The notes under the pieces are model-generated. The model was not told the origin of the DNA. It saw nothing but the letters and a program-made list of their open reading frames with translations, and ran no database searches. The position numbers and the translations under genes are program-made. 56,376 nt of DNA from Anaerolineales bacterium UBA3499 (GTDB lineage: Bacteria > Chloroflexota > Anaerolineae > Anaerolineales > UBA11657), in contig DFQC01000015.1 in the NCBI GenBank assembly GCA_002377585.1, positions 1 through 56,376 of the forward strand, in the 5' to 3' direction. Positions 1 to 9,562 of this stretch are shown piece after piece. The stretch's first letter is position 1; every line of letters begins with the position of its first letter.

Positions 1-342
1 AGTGTTGACTATTCGGGTGGGAGTAATGTGTGGTCAGAAGATGCAGGAGCACTATTCGGTTTTACGTTCAGATACATTCGGGATGTTGCATATACGGTGA
101 GTTACGTCATTCTAGTAATACTATCGGTCTTGGGATTTGTTAATTCAATAGGTTCTAGGCATGAAGCTTGGTTGGTTTTGCTCATATTGCTAATGTACAC
201 CTTAGTTAACGTTCTTGTTTGGACAAGTACTCGATTGCGTATTCCATTGGATTCTTTGTTGTCGATATTTGCAGGGTTTGGTTTATGGCATGTTTTACAT
301 TGGAGACGAGTAAGTGAATATTCTCTTCGTGACTCAATATGA
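1..342 (+). CDS. C-terminal fragment of a multi-pass membrane protein, probably GT-C/GT39-like (partial, runs off the left edge)
   Basis: The reading frame is open from base 1, so only the last 113 or so residues are present. Two or three hydrophobic helices are visible (about residues 30-55, 58-75 and 85-102). They are followed by a short basic tail with HWRR. The stretch TRLRIPLDSLL between the last helices resembles the R-x-R-x-P-x-[DE]-P-x-L segment common near the C-terminus of GT39-like glycosyltransferases that use polyprenyl-phosphate sugars. That match is the only family evidence, so the product is an inference. The gene overlaps the next by 29 bases, which suggests cotranscription. 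A different polytopic membrane protein is possible. Confidence 0.6.
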   Translation, partial: SVDYSGGSNVWSEDAGALFGFTFRYIRDVAYTVSYVILVILSVLGFVNSIGSRHEAWLVLLILLMYTLVNVLVWTSTRLRIPLDSLLSIFAGFGLWHVLHWRRVSEYSLRDSI

Positions 343-1483
343 TTTAGCTAATCCAGATTATGGGGGGCCAGTATTTAAGGTTCGTTACCTTAGTAATTAT
401 TTAGCTAATCTTGGTCATAATGTGAGTGTTGTGACTGTCGATGATGGCAAGGATGATGTCAAACACTTGCAGGATTTGCGAGATAGTTTACATGATCGTG
501 TTAGTACAATTAGACTAAAAACACTTTGGAGGTATAGAGCTATTACTCTTAATCCAAGTGTTTTTTCTGTAGTCCAACGTCAAGTTCCTACGGCAGACAT
601 AATCCATATTTTCGGATTTTATGACTTGTTGAGTCCATTTGTTGTACGTTCGGCTAGAATACATAATGTACCTTACATTATCGAACCAATAGGTATGTTT
701 ACTCCAATTGTGCGAAGTTTGCTGAAAAAAAAGATTTACCATAGATTGCTAGGTCGCAGGTTGGTGTCTGAAGCTGAATGTATTATTGCTACTTCTACAC
801 AAGAGAAAGAAGAGTTGGTGAGTAACGGGTTGAAATCCCAACATATTGTGATTCGACGCAACGGAATAGATCTGTCTGAGTTTTCTAATTTGCCTGAGCA
901 TGGTCAAATGCGTAGTAGATTGGGTATTAATCCTGATGAACGTTTATTACTCTATCTAAGTCGATTGTCTTCTAAGAAAAACCCCGAAATGCTAATGCAG
1001 GTATTTGCAAAATTGGATTTGCCAAAAACTAAGCTTGTGTTGGCAGGCCCAAGTGAATCGGGTTATTTAGAAAAATTGAAGTTAATCAGGAAAGAATTGG
1101 AGCTTGAAAACGATATTGTTTTTACTGGTCCGCTTTTTGGCGATGAAAAAATATCAGCCTTAGTTGATGCTGATATTTTTGTGTTACCTTCTACAAATGA
1201 AAACTTTGGGAATGTCATAGCAGAATCAGTTGCTGCTGGTACACCTGTAGTCATCACTAATAAGTGTGGCATTGCTCCGTACATAAAGGATAGAGTTGGT
1301 TTGACTGTATCACCTAAACAGCAAGAATTACAGCAAGCAATTGTTACGTTGTTGTCTGACACTTCGCTTTATAAAAAGTTTGAACTTGCATGTAGCGATG
1401 TTGCTAAAGAGTTTTCATGGGATCAACCAGCGGCTAGCATGGAGCAATTATATAAAAAAATACTTACAAGCCAGTTGTTATAG
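314..1483 (+). CDS. GT4 family glycosyltransferase (GT-B fold)
   Basis: A 389-residue cytoplasmic, retaining glycosyltransferase transferring a sugar from a nucleotide donor to a glycan acceptor. The N-terminal acceptor domain opens with MNILFVTQYD and a glycine-rich loop (NPDYGGP), then a Rossmann unit ending NVSVVTV. The C-terminal donor domain contains LLLYLSRLSSKKNPEML, then VLPSTNENFGNVIAESVAAG, the usual E-x7-E nucleotide-sugar signature of GT4, near residues 290-312. Length is normal. The GTG start lies inside the end of the upstream gene, and no better downstream start keeps the first beta strand. Donor and acceptor cannot be told from sequence. Confidence 0.88.
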   Translation: MNILFVTQYDLANPDYGGPVFKVRYLSNYLANLGHNVSVVTVDDGKDDVKHLQDLRDSLHDRVSTIRLKTLWRYRAITLNPSVFSVVQRQVPTADIIHIFGFYDLLSPFVVRSARIHNVPYIIEPIGMFTPIVRSLLKKKIYHRLLGRRLVSEAECIIATSTQEKEELVSNGLKSQHIVIRRNGIDLSEFSNLPEHGQMRSRLGINPDERLLLYLSRLSSKKNPEMLMQVFAKLDLPKTKLVLAGPSESGYLEKLKLIRKELELENDIVFTGPLFGDEKISALVDADIFVLPSTNENFGNVIAESVAAGTPVVITNKCGIAPYIKDRVGLTVSPKQQELQQAIVTLLSDTSLYKKFELACSDVAKEFSWDQPAASMEQLYKKILTSQLL

Positions 1484-1592
1484 TTAATATGGGCAACAAA
1501 CATCAAAATTCGTCTGCGATATTAATCGTAACTTCTGCGGCAATTTCTATAGTGCCTGTTACCAGAAAATAAATTCCAGAAAAATTACTAAA

Positions 1593-3224
1593 ATGTCATT
1601 TCATGAACATAGTAGCATAGATACATCTAAACAACTTTTGAAGACACCTGTACTTTGGCCTCTGTTTATTTTGATTTTGATTGGATTGATCGGACATAGT
1701 TTGTTTTGGTCGGCCCCATTTGTAAATTTAGAATATGTTTATCATCAAAGTGCTGAAATAATTACTAGCGGTCAGGGATTGAAGATATCTTTGTTGCATC
1801 TCTTTGAAGGTTTTAACAATCCACTCGGAAATACTCTTGTAATAGCAGGCGCACAAAGCATCTTAGGTGCCACAGAATGGTCATCTCGAATACCATCTAT
1901 AGTCTCATGGCTGATTTGTGTTTCTATGATCTATATAATGGGTTGTAGATGGTGGTCGCTATCTGTAGGTGTTTTGGCAGCAACAATTGTTGGATTTAGC
2001 CCATTATTTTGGGTTTATGGTGGAATAGCTTATCCAGATGTACCTTTCACAGCAGTTATAACTATTACTATGTTTGTTGCTGGTTTTGCTACATACAGGA
2101 ACAGCTTGAGATTGCATTTGTTGGCTGCTTTACTTCTCGGCTTAGCCACATTATTTAGATACAATGGGATACTGTTTTTTCCAGCTATCGCGATTTATGT
2201 TGCACTACAAATGTACGTAAATCAAGATATACATAATCTGACTAAATGGAAGCTTGATACTTTAAAAGTTTGTTCAGTTTATGTAGTTGTTTGTGGGGTC
2301 ATTTTGATACCTTATTTGCTTTGGACTAAACAGGTTGTGGGTATGGTGCTTAGACCAGGTTTTGTTCTTGTTGCACCGACTGATATAATATTTCATATAG
2401 CAGCCAGTGTTCCGCGAATCGGTGGTTATATGATTTGGTTGGGTGCACTTGTACTACCTTTCACGGTGTTGATATTGCAGCAAATTAGAATGCGGCTTCA
2501 AAAGAGATCATTTTTGTCTGTTGCTGCCATATTGTTTCCATTGAATGTAGCAATAATAGCTGCTGTGCAATATTTGGAATTTACCTCAGGTGAACTTTTT
2601 GGCGAGATGTGGTTTGGTTGGTTGGAGAGATTATTGCCCATTTCTATTATTGTGGTGATGAGATTTATCTTTCTAACTGCTAGCGAAGTGGTAGTAGTTG
2701 GCTTAATCATCTGGGGGAAGCAAAAAATATGGCCGAATACATTCGTGGTTTTGTGGTTGCTTGTTCCTTTGCTTATCCATTCGTTTTATCGAATGAGTCA
2801 GCGTTACGTTATATTCTTCTTGCCACCTTTGGCTGTGTATGTAGCTTATATTATTGTAAAATCCGGAACATTCAGCAGGCGTAGAAAAATAGCTATTGCT
2901 CTATGTGTTGTTTATATGACAATCTACCCTAGCATTGGCCTATTCACTAGTGCTTATTATAGTGCAGAGGGTCATGCTGCTGCTAAAGTAGCGGAATTTG
3001 TGAACGATAACAAGATTAATATAGCTGCAAGTAGACATAATCCAGTTCTTACCAATTCGTTGTATCTTGTTGACGAATCTAGGTTCGCTGATTCTGAAGC
3101 ATTCATTGACCACAGACTTGTGGCATTGGGAAGACATGGGAGCATAGAAAATGCTATTTATGTACGAGATGTTAGAGTAATTGGTTTATTGATAAAACGT
3201 TATGTGGTTTTACCATTGTCTTAG
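1593..3224 (+). CDS. GT39-like (ArnT/PMT-type) membrane glycosyltransferase
   Basis: A 543-residue polytopic membrane protein with about a dozen hydrophobic segments. The first helix (about 20-40) is followed by an external loop containing NLEYVYHQSAEI, then FNNPLGN and a helix with SSRIPSIVSWL. This order (acidic first loop, then R-[IL]-P-S after the second loop) is typical of GT39-like enzymes that take sugar from polyprenyl phosphate outside the membrane. LATLFRYNGILFFP matches the family's fifth to sixth helix region. The end is a short soluble domain (about 465-543). It lies 14 bases before the carbamoyltransferase. There is no clear ribosome-binding site, so the start is the first ATG. 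Substrate unknown. Confidence 0.75.
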   Translation: MSFHEHSSIDTSKQLLKTPVLWPLFILILIGLIGHSLFWSAPFVNLEYVYHQSAEIITSGQGLKISLLHLFEGFNNPLGNTLVIAGAQSILGATEWSSRIPSIVSWLICVSMIYIMGCRWWSLSVGVLAATIVGFSPLFWVYGGIAYPDVPFTAVITITMFVAGFATYRNSLRLHLLAALLLGLATLFRYNGILFFPAIAIYVALQMYVNQDIHNLTKWKLDTLKVCSVYVVVCGVILIPYLLWTKQVVGMVLRPGFVLVAPTDIIFHIAASVPRIGGYMIWLGALVLPFTVLILQQIRMRLQKRSFLSVAAILFPLNVAIIAAVQYLEFTSGELFGEMWFGWLERLLPISIIVVMRFIFLTASEVVVVGLIIWGKQKIWPNTFVVLWLLVPLLIHSFYRMSQRYVIFFLPPLAVYVAYIIVKSGTFSRRRKIAIALCVVYMTIYPSIGLFTSAYYSAEGHAAAKVAEFVNDNKINIAASRHNPVLTNSLYLVDESRFADSEAFIDHRLVALGRHGSIENAIYVRDVRVIGLLIKRYVVLPLS

Positions 3225-3238
3225 GAGTTGAAAGCTTA

Positions 3239-4963
3239 ATGTATATATTGGGTATAAATGCATATCATGGAGGAGCATCAGCATGCCTCATCAAAGATGG
3301 AGAACTTGTTGGTGCCGTAGAAGAGGAGCGTTTTGAGAGAGTTAAATATTGGGCTGGATTCCCAGTTAATGCCATTAAATATTGCCTGACCGAGGCTGGT
3401 ATATCGGTACATGATGTGGACCACATAGGTATATCTCGTGATCCAAACGCAAATATATTGAGGAAGGCAAAACATCTAATACGAAGGGGCCCAACATCTC
3501 AATTATTGCTTGACCGCTTAAGAAATAGGCGGGTTGTTGGCAACATATCCACCGTATTATGTGAGCACTTGAATGTTAATCGACGTGATTTGAAGGCTAA
3601 CTTTCACAACGTGGAGCATCATCGTGCTCATATGGCAAGCACATTTTTTGTATCACCCTTTGAAAATGCAGCGGTGCTATCAATTGATGGAATGGGTGAT
3701 TTTACTAGTACAATGTGGGGTACTGGTAATGGCAATCAGTTTGATGTTAGTGGTTCGATTCATTTCCCTCATTCAATTGGCATATTGTATACAGCAGTAT
3801 CACAGTGGTTGGGCTTTAATCACTATGGTGATGAGGGTAAAGTAATGGGTCTAGCTCCTTATGGAGAGCCACATTATGTCGATAAATTACGACGTATATT
3901 ACGAGTGCAGGCTGACAAAACATTTGAGGTGGATCAGACTTATTTGAGATATCAAGCTGAAGGTGGCACCATGAGCTGGACAGGTGGCAAACCCAAGATA
4001 GGTAGATTGTACTCTAACAAATTTACGAAGCTGTTTGGAGATCCACGTCAGCCAAATGAAACTTTGACCTCGTATCACAATGATATAGCTGCTTCACTAC
4101 AAGCTATCACTGAGGAAGCAGAATTTGCACTACTTGAGAAACTTTATACAGAAACAGGGTGTGATAATTTGTGTATGGCAGGAGGAGTAGCTTTAAATAG
4201 TGTATTTAATGGTAAGGTTCTTCCTAATACTGATTTTAATGAAATATATATACAACCTGCTTCTAGTGATGCAGGTACTGCACTTGGCGTTTGTTACTAC
4301 ATATATCATCAGCTCTTAGGTTTTCCTCGTACTTACAACATGACTCATGCTTATACAGGTCCTCAATTCTCTAACGGAGATGTGGAATCTGCCTTAAATA
4401 GACATAGTTTGGAATATTCAACATTGGATCTTCCTGTATTAGTAAAAGATACTGCAAAGTTGATTGAAAAAGGTAATGTAATTGGATGGTTTCAAGGGCG
4501 GATGGAGTGGGGTCCTCGCGCACTAGGCAATCGTAGTATCATCGCAGATCCTCGTCACTCAAGTACACAGGACTTGCTTAACTCTCGGATAAAAAACCGC
4601 GAGAGTTTTAGACCTTTTGCTCCTGCTGTGCTTGAGGAACATGTAGGTGATTACTTTGATCAATCATATCCTGACCCATTTATGCTGAAAGTTTATGGGG
4701 TGTTGCCAGATAAACGCGACATTATTCCAGCTGTTACTCATGTAGATGGGTCTGGAAGATTACAAACTGTGACAAGCGATTCATCTTTGCCCTACTATGA
4801 ATTGATTAACGCGTTTTATGAACGCACAGGTGTGCCTGTGCTTCTGAACACAAGCTTCAACGAAAATGAACCTATTGTATGTACACCTGAGGAAGCGATC
4901 GCCTGTTTTATGCGCACTAAGATGGATGTACTAGTGATTGGCAACTATATGGTGAAAAAATGA
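3239..4963 (+). CDS. Carbamoyltransferase, NodU/CmcH (TobZ) family
   Basis: A full-length 574-residue O-carbamoyltransferase. The family makes carbamoyl-AMP from carbamoyl phosphate and ATP, then carbamoylates a sugar hydroxyl. The N-terminal Kae1-like ASKHA domain begins YILGINAYHGGASACL and contains the metal-binding HHRAH motif at 127-131 and SIDGMGD at about 148-154. CMAGGVALNS and WFQGRMEWGPRALGNRS are hallmark motifs of the second half, and the YrdC-like C-terminal domain ends with LLNTSFN and EPIVCTPEEA. An SD-like GGAG precedes the ATG. The last four bases overlap the next SDR gene (ATGA). In this context the substrate is probably a sugar of the surface glycan; natural-product tailoring is less likely. 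Confidence 0.93.
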   Translation: MYILGINAYHGGASACLIKDGELVGAVEEERFERVKYWAGFPVNAIKYCLTEAGISVHDVDHIGISRDPNANILRKAKHLIRRGPTSQLLLDRLRNRRVVGNISTVLCEHLNVNRRDLKANFHNVEHHRAHMASTFFVSPFENAAVLSIDGMGDFTSTMWGTGNGNQFDVSGSIHFPHSIGILYTAVSQWLGFNHYGDEGKVMGLAPYGEPHYVDKLRRILRVQADKTFEVDQTYLRYQAEGGTMSWTGGKPKIGRLYSNKFTKLFGDPRQPNETLTSYHNDIAASLQAITEEAEFALLEKLYTETGCDNLCMAGGVALNSVFNGKVLPNTDFNEIYIQPASSDAGTALGVCYYIYHQLLGFPRTYNMTHAYTGPQFSNGDVESALNRHSLEYSTLDLPVLVKDTAKLIEKGNVIGWFQGRMEWGPRALGNRSIIADPRHSSTQDLLNSRIKNRESFRPFAPAVLEEHVGDYFDQSYPDPFMLKVYGVLPDKRDIIPAVTHVDGSGRLQTVTSDSSLPYYELINAFYERTGVPVLLNTSFNENEPIVCTPEEAIACFMRTKMDVLVIGNYMVKK

Positions 4964-5937
4964 AAGTCTTAATCACAGGAAGTTCTGGTTTTATTGGGTG
5001 TCATCTGGTTCGCGGCATTACAGAGCGTGGTCACTCGGTGTTGGGTGTTGATGTTGACATGCCTGTATCACGCCCATCAGGTTTTACTTTTCAAAAGTGC
5101 GACATATTGGATCCAGAGCAGTTGAAAGCAATTTTTCTGGAATTTGAACCGACTCACGTTATACATCTTGCAGCACGAACCGATTTGGATGAGAAAGCTG
5201 ATTTGCTAATTGATTATGCGGCTAATGTTGGCGGTGTTGAGAATATAGTTGATGCTGTTCAATCTACTTCTAGTGTAAGTTGTTGTATTTATACTTCTAC
5301 ACAGTTGGTTTGTAGGCCAGGTTACTTACCTCAAAACAATCAGGATTGGCAGCCACATACAAAGTATGGGGAAAGCAAAGTGCTAGGCGAAAAAATTGTT
5401 TATAAACATAACGGTGGTGGCAAATCGTGGTGTATTGTGCGTCCTACTACAGTTTGGGGACCCGGAATGAATTCACACTACCAAAACTTTATATCATTGG
5501 TTGAGAAAGGTCGGTATTTTCATGTAGGACGTAAACTGCTACTGAAATCATACGGGTATGTTGGTAATTTAGTACACCAGTACATGAAGTTGTTAGAGGT
5601 TCCTGAAACTAAGATCCAAGGTAAAATGCTTTATCTAGCTGACTATGATCCAATATCATTACGGCGTTGGGTGGATATGCTTAGTGCTGAACTAGGATCT
5701 GGGTCGATTATGACTATACCCGAAATACTAGCTAGATTTGTTGCATATACAGGTGATATAGTGAACTTTTTAGGTTATGACAATTTTCCGTTTAATTCCT
5801 TTCGTCTAAACAATGTACTGACTGAGTATCAGGTTGACACATCTGACTCTGAGGGAATTTGCGGTGAATTACCTTACTCTATGGAGGATGGAGTACGGGC
5901 GACAGTTGACTGGTATAAAACACTCCAAAATCACTAG
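4960..5937 (+). CDS. NAD-dependent epimerase/dehydratase (extended SDR)
   Basis: A 325-residue extended short-chain dehydrogenase acting on a nucleotide sugar. The NAD-binding glycine motif GSSGFIG is at about 7-13, the beta-4 motif is HLAARTD, the catalytic Ser/Thr region is YTSTQ, and the Tyr/Lys pair lies in KYGESK. The C-terminal substrate domain is of normal size. The start overlaps the carbamoyltransferase stop as ATGA, which fixes it and implies translational coupling. The glycine motif is GxSGFIG rather than GGAGFIG, a common variant. Whether it acts as a 4-epimerase, dehydratase or reductase cannot be read from sequence. Coupling suggests its product may be the sugar that is carbamoylated (inference). 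Confidence 0.85.
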   Translation: MKVLITGSSGFIGCHLVRGITERGHSVLGVDVDMPVSRPSGFTFQKCDILDPEQLKAIFLEFEPTHVIHLAARTDLDEKADLLIDYAANVGGVENIVDAVQSTSSVSCCIYTSTQLVCRPGYLPQNNQDWQPHTKYGESKVLGEKIVYKHNGGGKSWCIVRPTTVWGPGMNSHYQNFISLVEKGRYFHVGRKLLLKSYGYVGNLVHQYMKLLEVPETKIQGKMLYLADYDPISLRRWVDMLSAELGSGSIMTIPEILARFVAYTGDIVNFLGYDNFPFNSFRLNNVLTEYQVDTSDSEGICGELPYSMEDGVRATVDWYKTLQNH

Positions 5938-6032
5938 CATGTTATATTTGTACTATGGTAACTTTGATGAGAAGCGAATATTATTTATAACTAGTAGACT
6001 GGAAATGTATAGTTATTGTCATTACAATAGTT

Positions 6033-6037
6033 GAGGT
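6033..6037 (+). promoter_or_regulatory. Ribosome-binding site deciding the start of the next SDR gene
   Basis: GAGGT lies five bases upstream of the ATG at 6043. An in-frame TTG at 6031 overlaps this site and is therefore rejected as the start. Confidence 0.6.
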
Positions 6038-6042
6038 CAAAA

Positions 6043-7059
6043 ATGAACTTGAATGGAAAAATAATCTTGGTAACAGGTGGCGCATCTTTTATAGGGTCAC
6101 ACCTTACTGATGCTCTGGTGAATAAGGGTGCCAAAGTACGTGTAGTTGATAATCTTAGCAGTGGGCGTTTGGCAAACATACAGTCCCACATAGAATCTGG
6201 AAAAGTTGATTTTGTGGAAGCCGATTTGACTGAGCCAGGTGTCGCTCAGAAAGTGGTGGATGGAACACAAATAGTGTTTCATCTGGCTGCTGATCATGGT
6301 GGGCGTGGATATGTTGATTTGCATCAAGCTGCCTGTACCACCAATTTGGCTCTTGACGGTATGTTGTTTCGTGCTTGTCATGAGCTAGGAGTTGAGAAGG
6401 TGGTTTATGCTTCTTCAGGATGCGTTTACCCAAACCATTTGCAGACTGATCCTGGTGAGATATTGTATTTGCAAGAAGATATGGTAGGGCCGCCATTTGA
6501 TGCTGACAATATGTATGGATGGGCTAAGTTAATGGGTGAAATGACCTTGCAGTCGTTTCATCAGGATTGGGGTCTTAAGTCCGCAAGTTGTCGCTACTTT
6601 ACAGTATATGGTGAAAGAGGACATGAGAATCATGCTGTAATCGCTATGATTGCTCGTGCATTTGTTGCTCAAGACCCATATGTAGTTTGGGGTAATGGGG
6701 AACAGATTCGTAATTGGACTCACGTAGATGATATTGTCTCCGGCACAATATTAGCTGCAGAGAAAATAGATGATGGAACTGCGATTAACTTGGGCACTAT
6801 GGAACGCACACGTGTTATTGATGCGGTGCGCGAGGTTTTATCTTATACCGGACATGATGCTCAAATTGAATTGCATCCTGAAATGCCAACAGGCCCTATG
6901 AACCGTGTTGCAGATAATGCTTTGGCTAGGCAGTTACTTGATTGGTCCCCTCAAGTTAATTTTGTTGACGGCCTCCATCGTACTATAGAGTGGTATTTCT
7001 CTACCAAAAATCGAGATAAAGTACGAGATGTGTTAGAGGAAAGACTGACCGAACGCTAA
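6043..7059 (+). CDS. GDP-mannose-3,5-epimerase-like SDR
   Basis: A 338-residue extended SDR. The NAD motif GGASFIGS (about 12-19) is followed by HLAADHGGRGYVD, strongly resembling the ADMGGMG region of GDP-mannose 3,5-epimerases, then YASSGCVYP, which matches their YASSACIYP, and the catalytic pair in MYGWAKLMGE. Plant-type GME interconverts GDP-D-mannose and GDP-L-galactose/L-gulose. Bacterial relatives also include other GDP- or UDP-sugar epimerases, so the exact reaction is inferred. The glycine motif has Ser in place of the usual third Gly. It lies three bases before the next GT4 gene, so the two are cotranscribed. Confidence 0.8.
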   Translation: MNLNGKIILVTGGASFIGSHLTDALVNKGAKVRVVDNLSSGRLANIQSHIESGKVDFVEADLTEPGVAQKVVDGTQIVFHLAADHGGRGYVDLHQAACTTNLALDGMLFRACHELGVEKVVYASSGCVYPNHLQTDPGEILYLQEDMVGPPFDADNMYGWAKLMGEMTLQSFHQDWGLKSASCRYFTVYGERGHENHAVIAMIARAFVAQDPYVVWGNGEQIRNWTHVDDIVSGTILAAEKIDDGTAINLGTMERTRVIDAVREVLSYTGHDAQIELHPEMPTGPMNRVADNALARQLLDWSPQVNFVDGLHRTIEWYFSTKNRDKVRDVLEERLTER

Positions 7060-7062
7060 TTT

Positions 7063-8310
7063 ATGACAAACATTTTGATGTTAACGTTGGTGTATGGTCC
7101 TGATACTGTGTCAACGGCTAACATGATGACTGATATTGCTCATGGATTGAGTGACAAGGGTCATAATGTTACTGTACTTACATCTGTGCCTCATTATAAT
7201 CCATCAAAAGAAGTGCTGGCTAATCCGGTAATGAGATCAAGTTGGAGAAAACCATTTACTGAGTCTATAGAGCACGGAGTACGAGTTTTACGTGTTTTTA
7301 TGCCACCTAAGCGCCACAAAATTTGGGCACGTGCATTCGACTATATTATCTTCCAAGCTTTGACTACTATTTTAGCTGTATATAAAGTGGCTCGTCCAGA
7401 TGTTGTATTTGTGACATCTCCACCGATAACGCTTGGGATAAGTGGAGTGCTAATCTCTTGGCTTAGGGGTGGAAGATTCGTATATGATGTACGTGAATTG
7501 TGGCCCGATGTTCCTGTGAGAATGGGTCTTTTCCGAAACCCATTATTAGTCAAGTTTGTATATTGGCTAGAGGATTTTGTATATAAAAAAACCGCGGGTA
7601 TTTCAAGCATTGCTCGCAGTTTTAACGATACTCTTGTTGAGCGTGGTGTTCCTAGTAAGAAATTATACTTTACTCCTAATTTTGTTGATGTAGATTTCAT
7701 TATTCCATCTGAGAGCAAGAACGAATTTTCGTCTGTTCATGGGCTCAACAACAAATTTGTAGTTCTTTATGCTGGTAATGTTGGCTTAACACAGGGACTA
7801 GAAATCCTACTTGAGGTTGCTTATGGATTTACAGATAATGATGATATTCAATTTGTAGTAGTAGGGGATGGAGCAGCTCGCAAGAGTCTGGAGAACGCAC
7901 TGGCCAATTCTACTTTGAATAATTTTCGCATGCTACCATTTCAACCTATAAGAATAGTGAACTCGATGTACGCTGCATCTGATGTGTGTATTGTGCCATT
8001 GCTTAGAGGATTCTCTTATGACACTGTGCCATCCAAAATTTATACTGCGATGGCAGCTGGTCGACCAGTGCTAGCTTCCGCTGAGACTGACTCGGAGACA
8101 GCCATGCTGATCAATGAGTCTTCTGCTGGAGTATGTGTTGAACCAGAGTCTACTGTAGCCTTGACTGAGGCAATTGCATTTCTATATGAGAATCCTAAAC
8201 GTGTCGTTCACATGGGTGATAATGGTAGAAAATGGATTGAGAAATATTATTCTCGTTCTGTAGTTATTAATGCGTATGATGAAATGGTGCGGGAAATCGC
8301 AGTATATTAG
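7063..8310 (+). CDS. GT4 family glycosyltransferase (WbuB/WcaI-like)
   Basis: A 415-residue GT-B glycosyltransferase. The start MTNILMLTLVYGPDTVSTA, then HGLSDKGHNVTVLTSVPHYNP, matches the WbuB/WcaI group, which often transfers fucose or N-acetyl-sugars in O-antigen or capsule synthesis. FVLYAGNVGLTQGLE opens the donor domain, and PSKIYTAMAAGRPVLASA is the nucleotide-sugar-binding segment. VRELWPDVPVRMG is also typical of this group. The two hydrophobic stretches around 100-145 probably associate with the membrane. It begins three bases after the GME-like gene. Acceptor and donor not determined. Confidence 0.87.
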   Translation: MTNILMLTLVYGPDTVSTANMMTDIAHGLSDKGHNVTVLTSVPHYNPSKEVLANPVMRSSWRKPFTESIEHGVRVLRVFMPPKRHKIWARAFDYIIFQALTTILAVYKVARPDVVFVTSPPITLGISGVLISWLRGGRFVYDVRELWPDVPVRMGLFRNPLLVKFVYWLEDFVYKKTAGISSIARSFNDTLVERGVPSKKLYFTPNFVDVDFIIPSESKNEFSSVHGLNNKFVVLYAGNVGLTQGLEILLEVAYGFTDNDDIQFVVVGDGAARKSLENALANSTLNNFRMLPFQPIRIVNSMYAASDVCIVPLLRGFSYDTVPSKIYTAMAAGRPVLASAETDSETAMLINESSAGVCVEPESTVALTEAIAFLYENPKRVVHMGDNGRKWIEKYYSRSVVINAYDEMVREIAVY

Positions 8311-8353
8311 GACAGAAAAGATTGCTTCTAGTTAGCTCTTCAATTTACAATTG

Positions 8354-9538
8354 ATGTCAACCAAGAACAAGAAACAAAAAACCAGAATGGTGCTAGGAGG
8401 ATTACTTATTCTGATAGGCCTCTTATTGCCACTTTTCGTAGTTGAGGGATTGCTTAGGGCAATTGGTCCGGACTGGCTTGTCTTGCGTATGAGAGAGATT
8501 GCTCTGCATAACAATGTTTACTTCGATACTGATGCAGGGTGGCCTGTAGTGTGTGGTGATCTCAATTGTTATATGTTTTCTCCAAACAGTGAGTTCCAAG
8601 TTGTCACTCAAGAATATAGTCATGCTGTAACTATCGATCAGTATGGTAATCGGTCGAATCGCAATTTAAAAACCGATACTGGCACATCTGTTCCAATCCT
8701 GGGTGATTCTTTCACGTTTGGTCTAGGTGTTGAAGACAACGAAACGTTTGTAAGTTTGGTAGATAAGTCGTCTTCAATAACATACATGAATCTTGGAATT
8801 CCAGGCAATTCTGTTACCCAGCATATTGATATTGTGGAAAGACGACATTCTTCACTAGGAAATCCTTCCCATTATGTATTCGTGTTTTTTGTAGGGAATG
8901 ATTTTCAAAATATATTGGAGAGTCAAATTATAAATTCAAAAAGAGATACAGTTGATGTGGGTGAGGATTCTGACATAAATTATTATCCTACTACAACAAA
9001 TAAGTTCAATATTTTTTCATCACTTAACGAATATGTACTGCAGGATGCTTTTCTAAGTAAGCTGTATGTTGTGCAATGGGTGCGACATAAGTTGTTGATC
9101 ATTGTTAATCAATCCAGTGCTGATTTGATGGACCCGATTTTTTTAGTCATTAGAAATGACAGACATTATCTAACAGATGCTAAGCAGGTGTTAGAACAAA
9201 AATTGAAACGTCTAAATCGACTTGCAAGCAAACTGCAATTCAAATACGCATTTGTGATAATTCCTGATCGTCATCAGATTGACCCTAATTTGCTTATAGC
9301 TCGATCTCAATACTATGGTATTGCAGAAGAGCAAATTGAGATTGATCTACCTAATATTGTATTGGCTGGAGCTCTGGAATCTAACGATGTTCCTTATGTT
9401 GATGTAACTCAGTGTATGGCTGATCAAGAAGATGTTGTATCTTTATATTACTTGCGTGATAATCATCTTACAGTTGATGGGCATCGGGTTGCAGCTAAAT
9501 GTATGAACAATGCACTTGAGGCAATAGTACGTCAGTAG
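8354..9538 (+). CDS. Membrane-anchored SGNH/GDSL hydrolase-like protein
   Basis: A 394-residue protein with a basic N-terminus and one signal-anchor helix (about 13-36), so the rest is probably outside the membrane. The SGNH blocks are present in order: GDSFTFG at 117-123 (nucleophile Ser119), Gly in GIPGNS, GND in FFVGNDFQ, and the Asp/His pair in DNHLTVDGH near the C-terminus. The family removes or transfers O-acyl groups, for example on exopolysaccharides (AlgX/AlgJ-like). An in-frame TTG immediately before the ATG is not preferred. SGNH proteins of this kind often occur with carbamoyltransferases and DUF5989 proteins, both present here, which supports a glycan-modifying role. Confidence 0.78.
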   Translation: MSTKNKKQKTRMVLGGLLILIGLLLPLFVVEGLLRAIGPDWLVLRMREIALHNNVYFDTDAGWPVVCGDLNCYMFSPNSEFQVVTQEYSHAVTIDQYGNRSNRNLKTDTGTSVPILGDSFTFGLGVEDNETFVSLVDKSSSITYMNLGIPGNSVTQHIDIVERRHSSLGNPSHYVFVFFVGNDFQNILESQIINSKRDTVDVGEDSDINYYPTTTNKFNIFSSLNEYVLQDAFLSKLYVVQWVRHKLLIIVNQSSADLMDPIFLVIRNDRHYLTDAKQVLEQKLKRLNRLASKLQFKYAFVIIPDRHQIDPNLLIARSQYYGIAEEQIEIDLPNIVLAGALESNDVPYVDVTQCMADQEDVVSLYYLRDNHLTVDGHRVAAKCMNNALEAIVRQ

Positions 9539-9562
9539 GTTTTATCATATTCGGCTAATATA

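Noticed and set aside
1489..1572. 27-codon plus-strand frame with a hydrophobic core in the 109-base gap after the first GT4 gene
   Set aside because: No ribosome-binding site and no family match; frames this short occur by chance in AT-rich DNA.
7341..7718. Long minus-strand open frame (125 codons) inside the GT4 gene, and similar ones at 16876-17232, 43677-44027, 47356-47742, 50899-51312 and 52000-52359
   Set aside because: Each lies opposite a well-supported enzyme gene, has no recognisable motif, and reflects codon bias of the real strand.
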